From Terriglobales bacterium (GTDB lineage: Bacteria > Acidobacteriota > Terriglobia > Terriglobales > Acidobacteriaceae), in assembly GCA_035764005.1 (NCBI GenBank), contig DASTZZ010000078.1, positions 1 through 63,735 of the forward strand: a stretch of DNA of 63,735 nt. The letters run 5' to 3'. Numbering within the stretch: the stretch's first letter is position 1; each line of letters starts with the position of its first letter. Of the stretch, positions 53,906 to 62,376 are shown piece after piece. The translations under genes and the position numbers were made by a program. Below the pieces are notes generated by a model. The model was not told the DNA's origin. It saw only the letters and a program-made list of their open reading frames with translations, and made no database searches.

Positions 53906-54430
53906 GGGGAACGGCGAACACGAAGGTCACGAAGTTAACTGAGAGAGGTCACGACGAGTGGGGGAATTTATCTCCAGCTATACCCATTTACGACTCGCCG
54001 GATACCGTCTTTCAGGCGTTCAACATGGAAGTTGATTAGAAGGCCGAGCGGCTTGCCGTTTAGCCGGAGGTAAGAGAGAAGCTGCGCTTTGTGAACTGGA
54101 AGAATGGCTTCGACGCACTTCAGCTCAACGATGACCATGTTCTCAACTAGCAGATCGACTCGATAACCCAGTTCCAGCCGAACTCCCTCGTAAACTGCTG
54201 GAAATCCAACTTGCGACCGAACACTCAATCCCGACCGTTGCAGCTCGAACGAGAGAAACGCCTCGTACGCACTCTCCAATAAGCCCGGGCCGACGGCGGT
54301 ATGTACTTTCATAGCGGCACGAATGATCTCTCGACTGATTGAGTCTGGAGTTCTTATCGCTCGTGCCGCAGTCCCCATTCGTCGTGACCTCTCTAAGTTG
54401 ACTTCGTGGCCTTCGTGTTCGCCGTTCCCG
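53906..54430. mobile_element. GxxExxY cassette bounded by ~58-bp inverted repeats
   Basis: Left arm (53906-53963) and right arm (54373-54430) are inverted copies with about four mismatches; both begin GGGAACGGCGAACACGAAGG (right) or the like, contain AGAGAGGTCACGACGA, and end TGGGG. The GxxExxY gene lies between them and starts inside the right arm. The right arm abuts the stop codon of the amidohydrolase at 54432. Gene-less relatives are at 57262, 37962 and 30387. No transposase is present, so mobility is inferred from structure only. Confidence 0.6.
53968..54378 (-). CDS. GxxExxY protein (PD-(D/E)xK nuclease-like)
   Basis: The 136-residue protein has the name-giving GPGLLESAYE motif, and the nuclease-like core YRVDLLV followed by VIVELKCVEAILPVHKAQLL, keeping a D and an ExK. 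The family occurs in many copies in several phyla and has no established role. The start codon lies in the right inverted arm, and the stop four bases inside the left arm. Codon choice looks much like the rest of the window. The enclosing arms, described at 53906, suggest a cassette. Confidence 0.88.
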   Translation of the reverse strand: MGTAARAIRTPDSISREIIRAAMKVHTAVGPGLLESAYEAFLSFELQRSGLSVRSQVGFPAVYEGVRLELGYRVDLLVENMVIVELKCVEAILPVHKAQLLSYLRLNGKPLGLLINFHVERLKDGIRRVVNGYSWR

Positions 54431-54431
54431 G

Positions 54432-55808
54432 TTATTTTCCTGGCACTGGAGGAACGCCGCCATACTCATCACGCAGCCGCGTCTGTCGGTTCTCCATGGG
54501 AATCTTGCGGCCTTCGATGAACACCTGCTTCACATCGGTTTTCACATCCAGTGGATCGCCGTTTGCGATCACGACGTTGGCGGTTTTGCCGACATCTAGT
54601 GAGCCGAGTTTGTCGGCTACTCCCCACATTTCGGCGGGATTGATGGTCACGGCTTTCAGTGCCTCTTCGTAGGGAAGTCCGAACGCAACTGCGTAGCCGG
54701 CAGCATACGGCAGGTTTCGGTTGTTCTCTACGTGATACGAGGCGAAGGCAATCTTCACGCCGCGTTTGTACAGCTCTGCTGGCAGCGAATACACGGCATC
54801 GTAGCGCTCGTCGCCTCGCGGAAAGTCGTAGATGGGGCCGACGATCACTGGTACCTTCCACGAAGCGATTTCATCCAGGACGTCCTGCGAATGCGTCACG
54901 TGGTTCAAAATGACTTTGAGATTGAACTCGTGCGCAAGACGCATTGCGTTTTCCACGTCGTAGCCATCTTTTGCTCCGATCACAACAGGCTTTTGACCAT
55001 GCAGGTAGGGAAGCAACGCCTCAAGCTTCAGGTCGCGCTTCTGCCCTCCTGCCTTGCTCGAAGCGCTGCTGGACGAATCGGAAGTGCGGCCTGCACCGCT
55101 CTTCTGCCGGGCTTCGTAGTCCTGCGCATCGAGGAATGCCTGACGCAGCTGCGATGCCAATCCCATGCGTGTGGATGGAAAGCGGCTGCTGATCCCTCCA
55201 CCCTCGCCGCGTCCACCACGGCGTCGCTGCTCGGCAGAGAAATTCAAGGGCATAGCGATGTCGCGCACAAGAATCATGTCGTCACGATCCTTGCCGTCGA
55301 GCTGAATGAAGATGTCCTGGCCGGGCAGGCTGTCTTCCGTGCCTGGCGCTACAATCGCATTGGTGATGCCATTGACGCGTACGACAGGAATGCGCTGCGT
55401 CTCTGCATGAAACGCATCGTACACGTGCATCTGCGGCATGATCTCGTCACTGGGTTCGACAAGGTCGTTGCTCATCTGATCGGCTTCCACTTCTACGAGC
55501 CCAATGTTCGTTTCTGAATCGATCAGACCCGGATAGACCGTCATTCCTGTCGCATCCACAACTGTCGCATTGCGTGGGATCGCTGTGCCTGACCCACCCA
55601 CAGCGGTAATCTTGCCCCCGTCCATGATGACAACGCCGTTCTCAATCACGCCATGAGTAATCGTGAGCAGCTTGCCTCCGCGAATCGCGATCGGACCAGC
55701 CTCTTCAACCTTTGAAGTCGCCATGCGCGTTTTCTGCCTGGAGCTTTGCGCCGGCGAGATGGCAACGAGAACCGAGAGAAAGCTGATCGCGAGTCGTCTG
55801 GTTTTCAT
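54432..55808 (-). CDS. Secreted amidohydrolase-family protein lacking the metal-binding HxH
   Basis: The 458-residue protein has a signal peptide (LAISFLSVLVAISPA) and the amidohydrolase barrel, with IRGGKLLTITHGVIENGVVIM at the start and TINPAEMWGVADKLGSLDVGKTANVVI at the end. Where family members have GLIDxHxH it reads GLIDSETNIG, and other metal histidines are missing too (IGAKDGYD). It is therefore probably inactive as a hydrolase. It overlaps the gene upstream by one base (TAATG) and may be a partner subunit. Confidence 0.85.
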   Translation of the reverse strand: MKTRRLAISFLSVLVAISPAQSSRQKTRMATSKVEEAGPIAIRGGKLLTITHGVIENGVVIMDGGKITAVGGSGTAIPRNATVVDATGMTVYPGLIDSETNIGLVEVEADQMSNDLVEPSDEIMPQMHVYDAFHAETQRIPVVRVNGITNAIVAPGTEDSLPGQDIFIQLDGKDRDDMILVRDIAMPLNFSAEQRRRGGRGEGGGISSRFPSTRMGLASQLRQAFLDAQDYEARQKSGAGRTSDSSSSASSKAGGQKRDLKLEALLPYLHGQKPVVIGAKDGYDVENAMRLAHEFNLKVILNHVTHSQDVLDEIASWKVPVIVGPIYDFPRGDERYDAVYSLPAELYKRGVKIAFASYHVENNRNLPYAAGYAVAFGLPYEEALKAVTINPAEMWGVADKLGSLDVGKTANVVIANGDPLDVKTDVKQVFIEGRKIPMENRQTRLRDEYGGVPPVPGK

Positions 55809-57175
55809 TAGTGCATCTCCCCGATTCCCATTTCGTCTTCGAGACTGCCATCGAAGTCGCTGCCCGACATGGGAGCGTTCTTCCAGTGCGTGAGTCCCAA
55901 ACCAGGAAGTGAGCTGTCGAAGTAAACTTCGCCGTCGATAATCGTCTTCTCTACTTTGGCGTAGCTGGAGAGCGGGTCTGTGTTCCAGATGGAGATATCC
56001 GCATCCTTTCCTACTTCGAGCGAGCCGACCCGATTATCGACGCCGATGATCCATGCCGGATTTAGCGTGATCATCTTCAATGCTTCTTCCTGCGTCGCGG
56101 CGCCATAACGAATGACTTTGCCGGCATCTTGATTCAGGCGCCGAACCACATCATTGGAATCGCTCTTAAGAGCAACTCGAACTCCGTGGCGGGAGGTCAT
56201 CACGGCATTCCAGGGCTGTGCGTCCCAAGCTTCGTCTTTGAAGCCCCACCAGTCGGGCCAGGTCGCCACGGCGATGCCCTCGGCGGCGATTTTGTCTGCC
56301 ACTTTGTAAGCTTCCAGCGCGTGATGGAATGCGCGGATGTGATATCCGAACTCGCGCGCCATTGCCATCTCGGTGAGGAACTCGTCGGCGCGATAGCAGT
56401 GAATCTGAACGTAAAGCTTGCCCCGAAGAACATCGGCGAGAGCGTCGAGCTTCAGATCGCGCTTGGGAGCGCGTATATCTTTTTCCCCTTTTTGCACTTT
56501 AGCGTTGTAATCATCCCAATCGCGCATATACTCGCGAGCCTGCTGCAGGGCCTCGCGCTGCACCTCAAAGTTGCCCATGCGGGTTGATGGGAGCTGATTG
56601 CGCGAGCCATAAACGCGCTTCGGATTTTCGCCGGTTGCGAACTTGATTGAGCGCGGCGCATTGGGGAAGAGCATTTGCTCGCGGCTCAGGCCGAACTTGT
56701 TCTTAATCACCACGGCCTGGCCGCCAATCACGTTCGCTGAGCCGTGCAAAAGCAGAAGCGACGTGACGCCGCCGGCGAGCGCCTGATACAGGCCCTTGTC
56801 GGTATTCACGAATGCATCGAGCATGTTCATCGACGGCGTGATCGGGTTGGTAGCTTCGTTCACATCGCTGTCAAGGGCCAGATGCGAGTGGCAATCGACA
56901 ATGCCGGGCATGACGAATTTGCCGTTGGCGTCGATCACCGTAGCTCCGGCAGGTGCAGAGATATTGGTTCCAATCTGCGCGATTTTGCCGTTGTGGACCA
57001 GCACGCTCCCGTTCTGAATCACGCCGTGAGTGACCGTCAGGATTGTGCCGTTGCGGATGAGCAGATCGGGCACGGCAGCTGGACCAGTCTGGGAAGTTGC
57101 AGTCTGAGCTGCAACCGAAGCCGTGATTGACAGCGCGACCAGGCCTGCACACCAGAGCCAGCGGAAGATCCCCAT
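55808..57175 (-). CDS. Secreted amidohydrolase (imidazolonepropionase-like)
   Basis: ATG 57175 gives 455 residues with a signal peptide (LWCAGLVALSITASVAA) and AGGAGAAATCTA directly upstream. The metal site is present: GIVDCHSHLAL, IHCYRADE and the FHHALEAYK region. The conserved C-terminal MITLNPAWIIGVDNRVGSLE matches the related protein downstream. The substrate is unknown; this family includes dipeptidase- and prolidase-like enzymes. A longer frame upstream reads into the repeat at 57262 and is rejected. Confidence 0.88.
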   Translation of the reverse strand: MGIFRWLWCAGLVALSITASVAAQTATSQTGPAAVPDLLIRNGTILTVTHGVIQNGSVLVHNGKIAQIGTNISAPAGATVIDANGKFVMPGIVDCHSHLALDSDVNEATNPITPSMNMLDAFVNTDKGLYQALAGGVTSLLLLHGSANVIGGQAVVIKNKFGLSREQMLFPNAPRSIKFATGENPKRVYGSRNQLPSTRMGNFEVQREALQQAREYMRDWDDYNAKVQKGEKDIRAPKRDLKLDALADVLRGKLYVQIHCYRADEFLTEMAMAREFGYHIRAFHHALEAYKVADKIAAEGIAVATWPDWWGFKDEAWDAQPWNAVMTSRHGVRVALKSDSNDVVRRLNQDAGKVIRYGAATQEEALKMITLNPAWIIGVDNRVGSLEVGKDADISIWNTDPLSSYAKVEKTIIDGEVYFDSSLPGLGLTHWKNAPMSGSDFDGSLEDEMGIGEMH

Positions 57176-57261
57176 TAGATTTCTCCTGATTGATGCGATA
57201 AAGACAGAGCAGAGTAAATGGAGAACTTGCAATAGGCAATAAGCAGTAGCGATGGGAGTGT

Positions 57262-57400
57262 ACCGGGGACGGCGAACACGAAGGTCACGAAGGCAACGTC
57301 GAGAGGTCACGAAGTGAAAAGCTGCAACCTGCATCGTGGGTGATTTCTTTGTGACCTCTCGAAGGGACACTTCGTGACCTTCGTCTTCGCCTCTCTCGCC
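57262..57400. repeat. Gene-less palindrome with arms like those of the GxxExxY cassette
   Basis: The left part (57264-57318) has ACGGCGAACACGAAGGTCAC and GAGAGGTCACGAAG. The right part (57349-57400), inverted, has AGACGAAGGTCACGAAG and GAGAGGTCAC. Outside it lie inverted CAATAGGCAATAAGC/GCTTATTGCC-type units (57231 and 57400). The ~30-base centre holds no gene, so this could be a deleted or non-autonomous cassette. Confidence 0.75.
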
Positions 57401-57441
57401 GCCTATTGCTTATTGCTGTACCCTCATTCATTCTTCCAGTC

Positions 57442-57891
57442 ATGCGCGCCGTCGTTCAGCGAGTCAGCGAAGCGAGCGTCACCGTCGACGGACGAATCGT
57501 GGGACGGATCGGGAACGGACTGCTCGTGCTCCTCGGAGTCAGCAAAACTGACAATCAAACTTCCGCCGATTACATGATCGACAAGCTGCTTGGCTTGCGC
57601 GTTTTTCCTGACGCGGAAGGCAAGATGAATTTGAACGTGCGCGAGGCCGGTGGCGCTGTGCTGGTGGTGTCGCAATTCACGTTATATGGCGATGTACGTC
57701 GAGGAAAGCGGCCGTCGTTCGACGATGCCGCACGTCCGGAGCAGGCGAGGGCGCTTTATGAATACTTCGTGGCAACGATTCGCGAACAAAGCATTGAGTG
57801 TGCGACCGGAGAATTTCAGGCGATGATGAAGGTTGCTCTTGTGAACGATGGACCGGTCACGATTTTGATTGATTCGGAAAAGGCGTTTTGA
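57442..57891 (+). CDS. dtd: D-aminoacyl-tRNA deacylase
   Basis: ATG 57442 gives 149 residues, [20 protein letters not shown] being the family start. The active-site motifs SQFTLYGD and [10 protein letters not shown] are present. DTD removes D-amino acids from mischarged tRNAs. It is convergent with cca; a palindromic element (57904) separates the two. Confidence 0.95.
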   Translation: MRAVVQRVSEASVTVDGRIVGRIGNGLLVLLGVSKTDNQTSADYMIDKLLGLRVFPDAEGKMNLNVREAGGAVLVVSQFTLYGDVRRGKRPSFDDAARPEQARALYEYFVATIREQSIECATGEFQAMMKVALVNDGPVTILIDSEKAF

Positions 57892-57903
57892 CCCAAGACA
57901 ACG

Positions 57904-58032
57904 GAACCGCCGGCGGTAGCCGGTGGGCAGCCGCGTGTTTTGCGGCTGCGTTTTTCTTTATGTATACGGCATCGTTTGCCCGGAGCTGGCCATTCGGCCC
58001 ATCTCCGGCCCAGCGGCTACCGCCGCCGGTTC
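57904..58032. repeat. Nested palindromic element, copy 4, with terminator-like inner hairpin
   Basis: It begins GAACCGCCGGCGGTAGCC and ends GGCTACCGCCGCCGGTTC. The inner GCAGCCGC-GTGTTTT-GCGGCTGC hairpin is followed by GTTTTTCTTT, a good terminator for dtd. It lies between two convergent genes, its right end 13 bases from the cca stop. Confidence 0.9.
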
Positions 58033-58044
58033 TGTCGATTGTTG

Positions 58045-59421
58045 CTAGCGTGCGAAATTCGTTTCCACAAACGAAATCGCCTCTTCCCGCGTGTGTAACG
58101 TGCCTTCGAGTTGCGCGTCCTCGACAGCCTGCAGCATGGTGCGGAATTGCGGGCCGGGTTTCCAGCCGTGCTGAATGAGATCATTGCCGCTGATGAGCGG
58201 TGCCGGCCTCATTTCTTCTTCAGGCGTGCTCTCCAGCTTTTCCCGCACGAATTCGTACAGTGAGAGATCACGATGGCTGCCGGTGCAATCGAGTTTGTGA
58301 AGTTCGAGGTGCTCCTCAAAATGAGGCAGGCGCATAAAGCGTTTCAGCGTTGACTCTTTCATCTTCTTCGCGTCGCCAAAACGCATGTGATTGGCGACGA
58401 GCGCCGCAATCTGCTCAGTGGCTTCGTTCGAAAATCGTAGACGGTGGCAGATTTCCTCTGCCATGCGCGTTCCCACTTCGGCATGGCCGTCGAAGCGGAT
58501 ACGATCCGGTGCCACACGAAACGTAGGTGGCTTGCCGACATCGTGGAGCAAAACTCCCCAAGCCAAGGACTTCGAGCAGCCTTTTTCCAACCCTGCTAGG
58601 AGCAGCAAAGTGTGGATCCACACATCGCCTTCCGGATGGTACTGCGGCGGCTGCGCGACGCCTTTCATTGCGCTTATCTCCGGTAAAACCTCGATCAGCA
58701 GACCGGTTGCGTCCAGCAGTTCAAAGCATCGGCGCGCGTGTCCCTCGGTGAGCATTTTGTCGAGTTCATCGCGGATGCGCTCGCGGCTCACCTGGTGAAT
58801 GTCTCGCGCAAGTTCGCGGATCGCGTTCATGGTCCGCGATTCGATTTCGTAACCGAGGCGGGCCGCGAAGCGCACTGCTCGCATCATGCGTAACTTGTCT
58901 TCACGAAACCGCGTGCCCGGATCGCCAATGGTGCGGACAATCCTGCGTTCCAGATCGGAACGACCGCCAACGAAATCGAGGACCTCGTTCCTTATTGGAT
59001 CGAGCAGCAAGCCATTAATGGTGAAATCGCGGCGTTGAACGTCTTCTTCAGCCGTGTCGGAATAGCGAACCGCGTCGGGATGGCGGCCATCGCTGTAACC
59101 GACATCGCTGCGGTAGGTTGCGACCTCTACCTGAATTGGAGTAGCGTCGCGTGTTCCATTGGGACGAATGAGCACTAGAATCACGCCGAATTGAGCGCCG
59201 ACGGCGACAGTGTCAGCAAAAAGCGAGAGCACATCGTCTGGCCTGGCGCTGGTGGTGATGTCGTAGTCCTGAGGCGCAACGCCGAGCAGCAGATCGCGAA
59301 CGCAGCCTCCAACGAAATACGCGGAGTGACCAGCCGCACGAATCCGTTCCAAAACGGAAAGAGCCGCAACGCGCGCTTTTTGAGAGCGGGCATGTGAAGC
59401 CGAAATGGTTTCGGTGGTCAT
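58045..59421 (-). CDS. cca: CCA-adding enzyme / poly(A) polymerase family
   Basis: The 458-residue protein has the class II nucleotidyltransferase motif GGCVRDLLLG with catalytic acidic residues in DYDIT, followed by RRDFTINGL, the RxxDKLRMMRAVRFAARLG neck and an HD domain (LLHDVGKPPTF). The HD domain is typical of the form that can also process damaged 3' ends. It repairs or completes tRNA 3' CCA ends; the tRNA at 38118 has an encoded CCA. It faces tsaD divergently. Confidence 0.93.
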   Translation of the reverse strand: MTTETISASHARSQKARVAALSVLERIRAAGHSAYFVGGCVRDLLLGVAPQDYDITTSARPDDVLSLFADTVAVGAQFGVILVLIRPNGTRDATPIQVEVATYRSDVGYSDGRHPDAVRYSDTAEEDVQRRDFTINGLLLDPIRNEVLDFVGGRSDLERRIVRTIGDPGTRFREDKLRMMRAVRFAARLGYEIESRTMNAIRELARDIHQVSRERIRDELDKMLTEGHARRCFELLDATGLLIEVLPEISAMKGVAQPPQYHPEGDVWIHTLLLLAGLEKGCSKSLAWGVLLHDVGKPPTFRVAPDRIRFDGHAEVGTRMAEEICHRLRFSNEATEQIAALVANHMRFGDAKKMKESTLKRFMRLPHFEEHLELHKLDCTGSHRDLSLYEFVREKLESTPEEEMRPAPLISGNDLIQHGWKPGPQFRTMLQAVEDAQLEGTLHTREEAISFVETNFAR

Positions 59422-59555
59422 GGCTGCATGTCGCTTTCAAACTCACGAAATCACGAAATCATACAATCGGAAAATTGCTATGTAACAGCCGGCCGACTCG
59501 ACTGAGACTGCGGCCGCAGAAACCGATCCTCATCTGTCTTTATCATAAGGACTGC

Positions 59556-60692
59556 ATGGCCTTGATTCTTGGCATCGAGAGTTCCTGCGACGAGACCGCG
59601 GCGGCGGTGGTTCGAGATGGCGAGGAGCTGCTTTCGAACGTTGTCTCATCGCAGATCGCGACGCATTCTCCGTATGGCGGAGTTGTTCCCGAACTGGCAT
59701 CGCGCGAGCATCTGCGCGCGATTGTGCCGGTCGTGCGCAAAGCTGTTTTGGATGCAGACCTCGAGCTAAACGCGATGGATGCTTTTGCCGTGACTCAGGG
59801 CCCAGGCCTGGCTGGCTCGCTGCTGGTGGGGATCACGTACGCCAAGGCACTTGCGTTTGCTCTCTCGAAGCCGCTAATCGCGGTCAATCATCTTGAAGGA
59901 CATATCCACGCCGTGTTGCTAGAGCATCGGCGTTCCCAGTCAGTGGAACTCGCGATGCCTGCGCTCGCGCTCGTCGTTTCGGGCGGCCATACGCATCTAT
60001 ACCTTGTCACCAAATCTGATAGTGGCTGGTCGTACCGCAATATCGGACGCACGCTCGACGATGCTGCAGGTGAGGCTTTCGACAAAGTGGCCAAGTTGTT
60101 GGGACTCGGCTATCCCGGCGGCCCGATCATCGAGGAGCTTGCAGTTCGAGGGGATCCAAGAGCAGTCGCGATGCCCTTATCGCAGATCAAAGCTAATCAG
60201 AAGCGGCACGGCTCCGATGCTGCAGAGAGCTACGACTTCTCCTTCAGCGGAATCAAAACTGCGGTACTGCGATTCGTGGAAACGCACGGGATGAGCAACG
60301 CGACTGAAAACCGCAGAAATGCGCTTGGCGGCATCCACGAGCCCAGGCTAGAGGACTACCTGCACAATCTAGATCAGCTCACACTCGATCTCGTCGCCTC
60401 TTTTCAAGAAGCCGTGGTTCAGGATTTGGTGCGGAAGACTCTGCGTGCCGCACAGCGGTTTGAAGTCGAATTGCTGATTGTCAGCGGTGGAGTCGCCTCA
60501 AACAAGCGCCTGCGCGATGAGTTCACCTCGCGCGCAAAGGCGAAGGGATTGCAGGTCTTCTTTCCCGGCCGGGGACTCTCGACCGACAATGCAGCCATGA
60601 TCGCCGCTGCGGCGTTTCCCAAATACCGCGCGCGAGATTTCGCCGATATTCACGTGTCCGCAGAGGCTTCGTTGCCGTTAGGAACCCGCTGA
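59556..60692 (+). CDS. tsaD: tRNA N6-adenosine threonylcarbamoyltransferase TsaD
   Basis: ATG 59556 gives 378 residues with MALILGIESSCDETAAAVV, the metal-binding HLEGHIHAVLLE and SGGHTHLYLV and the ATP-binding region with ISGGVASNKRLR. AAGGACTGC precedes the ATG. TsaD makes t6A37 in ANN-reading tRNAs with TsaB/E/C. The ~35-residue insert around 250-285 (THGMSNATENRRN and on) is not usual. The last 15 bases overlap the receiver gene on the other strand. Confidence 0.95.
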   Translation: MALILGIESSCDETAAAVVRDGEELLSNVVSSQIATHSPYGGVVPELASREHLRAIVPVVRKAVLDADLELNAMDAFAVTQGPGLAGSLLVGITYAKALAFALSKPLIAVNHLEGHIHAVLLEHRRSQSVELAMPALALVVSGGHTHLYLVTKSDSGWSYRNIGRTLDDAAGEAFDKVAKLLGLGYPGGPIIEELAVRGDPRAVAMPLSQIKANQKRHGSDAAESYDFSFSGIKTAVLRFVETHGMSNATENRRNALGGIHEPRLEDYLHNLDQLTLDLVASFQEAVVQDLVRKTLRAAQRFEVELLIVSGGVASNKRLRDEFTSRAKAKGLQVFFPGRGLSTDNAAMIAAAAFPKYRARDFADIHVSAEASLPLGTR

Positions 60693-61070
60693 GTATGCGT
60701 TTTCCGGCGTAAGCGTCAGCTCAAGTACTTTCAACAGCTCGGCGTGGATGTCCGCTTCCTTCTTCATGCAGATATCGGCGCGAGGCTCGTCTGGGCTGCG
60801 TTTCGCAGAAAGAACCACAATGGGAATATCAAAGGTCTCGGCCTTTGACTTCAGAGAGCCGATCAATTGATGGCCATTCATCTTCGGCATCTCAAGGTCG
60901 GTAAAGATTACGCTCGGACGGAGGCGCGAGAGCACGCGCAGTGCGTCGAGGCCGTTGCTTGCCGACTCCACTTCGAACCCGTATTTCTCGAGCAGACGGC
61001 GAACGGTGTGGCGTATGAGCATCGAGTCATCGACCACGAGCGCACGTCGAATTGAGAGGCACTGCAGCAT
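60678..61070 (-). CDS. Single-domain response regulator (receiver only)
   Basis: The 130-residue protein is a lone receiver: D14/D15 (LVVDDS), phosphoacceptor D58 in FTDLEMPKMNG and a switch Ser in VVLSAK. A C-terminal ~10-residue tail extends beyond. Such proteins relay phosphate or bind another protein; the partner is not in the neighbourhood. Its 3' end overlaps tsaD convergently by 15 bases. Confidence 0.9.
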   Translation of the reverse strand: MLQCLSIRRALVVDDSMLIRHTVRRLLEKYGFEVESASNGLDALRVLSRLRPSVIFTDLEMPKMNGHQLIGSLKSKAETFDIPIVVLSAKRSPDEPRADICMKKEADIHAELLKVLELTLTPENAYSAGS

Positions 61071-61168
61071 GGGCGCAAATCTGCCTGTTGCTGTTCTATC
61101 GGCTGAATGATGGATTTCTTTAGGGTCCTTGTGTTGTTCCGGTCGCGTGATAGATTAGAAATTTCCAG

Positions 61169-62320
61169 ATGAACTCCCGCAGCCTGCGGTTTGAGATTCA
61201 CCGAGCGCAAAAGATTGCGGCTGCGTTCCTTGTCATCTTCCTCATACAAAGCCTCTGGCTAGCCGCTCATCTGCCGCTTACGATGGCGGAAACGCGCAAT
61301 GCTCTTGCAGGAGAGGCGCTATGGTCGCAGCGTCAACTGAGCAATGCACGTTCACCGCTGATACCCGGCGATAGCATATTGACTCTGCGTTGCGCTGGAT
61401 TTCTTCCCTCCATTGCGCGGTGGTTTCAGCAGGACGCGCGTGAGTTTAGCATCTACGCGGCTCCCAATCGCTGGCTCGTCCGGCTTCCCTTTGTGTTCTT
61501 TGGGCTATGGCTTGGGGGAGCCTTATGGTGGGTTGCGCGGCGGCTCTTTGGCGACTCCGGCGGATACATCGCGCTGGCGCTTTATTGCTTCAGTCCCCCA
61601 ATATTGCTCGCGAGCGCCACGGTAGACTCAGCGATTCTTGCGTCCTGGGGCCTCTTCGGCCTTGTATTCACCGCGATCGGAGTGGCTCACACCCTGTACG
61701 CTCCCGCAGAAAAATGGCGCCCGCGCATCATTCTTCTCGGTGTTGCGATCGGACTCACCGCTGCAGCGAGTGTCAGCGCGGCGATTGCGGGCCTGGCGAT
61801 CGGTGGGATCTTCATGTTTTACTTGGCGCCTGGACGCCGTCTCCACACGTTGGGAATACTGCTCGTTAGCTGCGCAATTGGAGTTCTGATACTCCTGGCC
61901 TGCTTCGGCTTTAATTTCCGCGATGTTTCCGCAGCAGCTCTTCTCCCAAATTCGGAATATCTGGCGCTCACATCGCGACGAATGCGGCAATTCCTTAGCC
62001 TGCCTGGAGGACTGCTGGAGGTTCTAGCCTTCCTTTCGGCTGTCTTTGTGCTCTGTCTTTGGTCCAGGAGCCGTTATTTTGGAAATCTTGCTGCTCTCCT
62101 CGTTGCCATCGTTGTGCCATGGTGGCCAGGGCAGTTCAGCTCGGCATCGGCCTTGCGCGCTGTGCCTTTCGCGCTGGTGTTTGTAGGCGGGATCTACGCC
62201 GATCTACTGGAACCTCGCTTCTTTGCCGGCCGATTTCATCGCCTTGTGGCAGCCACCGCATTCGTGCTGGTCGGAGCGAGCGCGGTTCTCAGCGTGATGG
62301 TGGTTACAAGCTCGTCGTAA
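61169..62320 (+). CDS. Polytopic membrane protein, GT-C glycosyltransferase-like
   Basis: The 383-residue protein has about nine to ten hydrophobic helices. An early MAETRNALAGEALWSQRQLS loop is similar in place to the acidic loop of ArnT/PMT-type glycosyltransferases, which use polyprenyl-linked sugars. Beyond that the sequence gives little, and no acceptor can be proposed. A strong terminator follows at 62334. Confidence 0.6.
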   Translation: MNSRSLRFEIHRAQKIAAAFLVIFLIQSLWLAAHLPLTMAETRNALAGEALWSQRQLSNARSPLIPGDSILTLRCAGFLPSIARWFQQDAREFSIYAAPNRWLVRLPFVFFGLWLGGALWWVARRLFGDSGGYIALALYCFSPPILLASATVDSAILASWGLFGLVFTAIGVAHTLYAPAEKWRPRIILLGVAIGLTAAASVSAAIAGLAIGGIFMFYLAPGRRLHTLGILLVSCAIGVLILLACFGFNFRDVSAAALLPNSEYLALTSRRMRQFLSLPGGLLEVLAFLSAVFVLCLWSRSRYFGNLAALLVAIVVPWWPGQFSSASALRAVPFALVFVGGIYADLLEPRFFAGRFHRLVAATAFVLVGASAVLSVMVVTSSS

Positions 62321-62333
62321 GCAGATATAAACC

Positions 62334-62363
62334 AAAAGCCGTCCCGAATCGGGACGGCTTTTT
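62334..62363. terminator. Bidirectional terminator between two membrane-protein genes
   Basis: AAAAGCCGTCCCG pairs with CGGGACGGCTTTTT around a three-base loop. It lies between the stops at 62320 (+) and 62377 (-). The A and T tracts on both sides allow use in either direction. Confidence 0.93.
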
Positions 62364-62376
62364 CGAAAACCGAATT

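Noticed and set aside
57176-57370. N-terminal extension of the first amidohydrolase
   Set aside because: Its codons lie in a palindromic repeat and before a good RBS and signal peptide at 57175.
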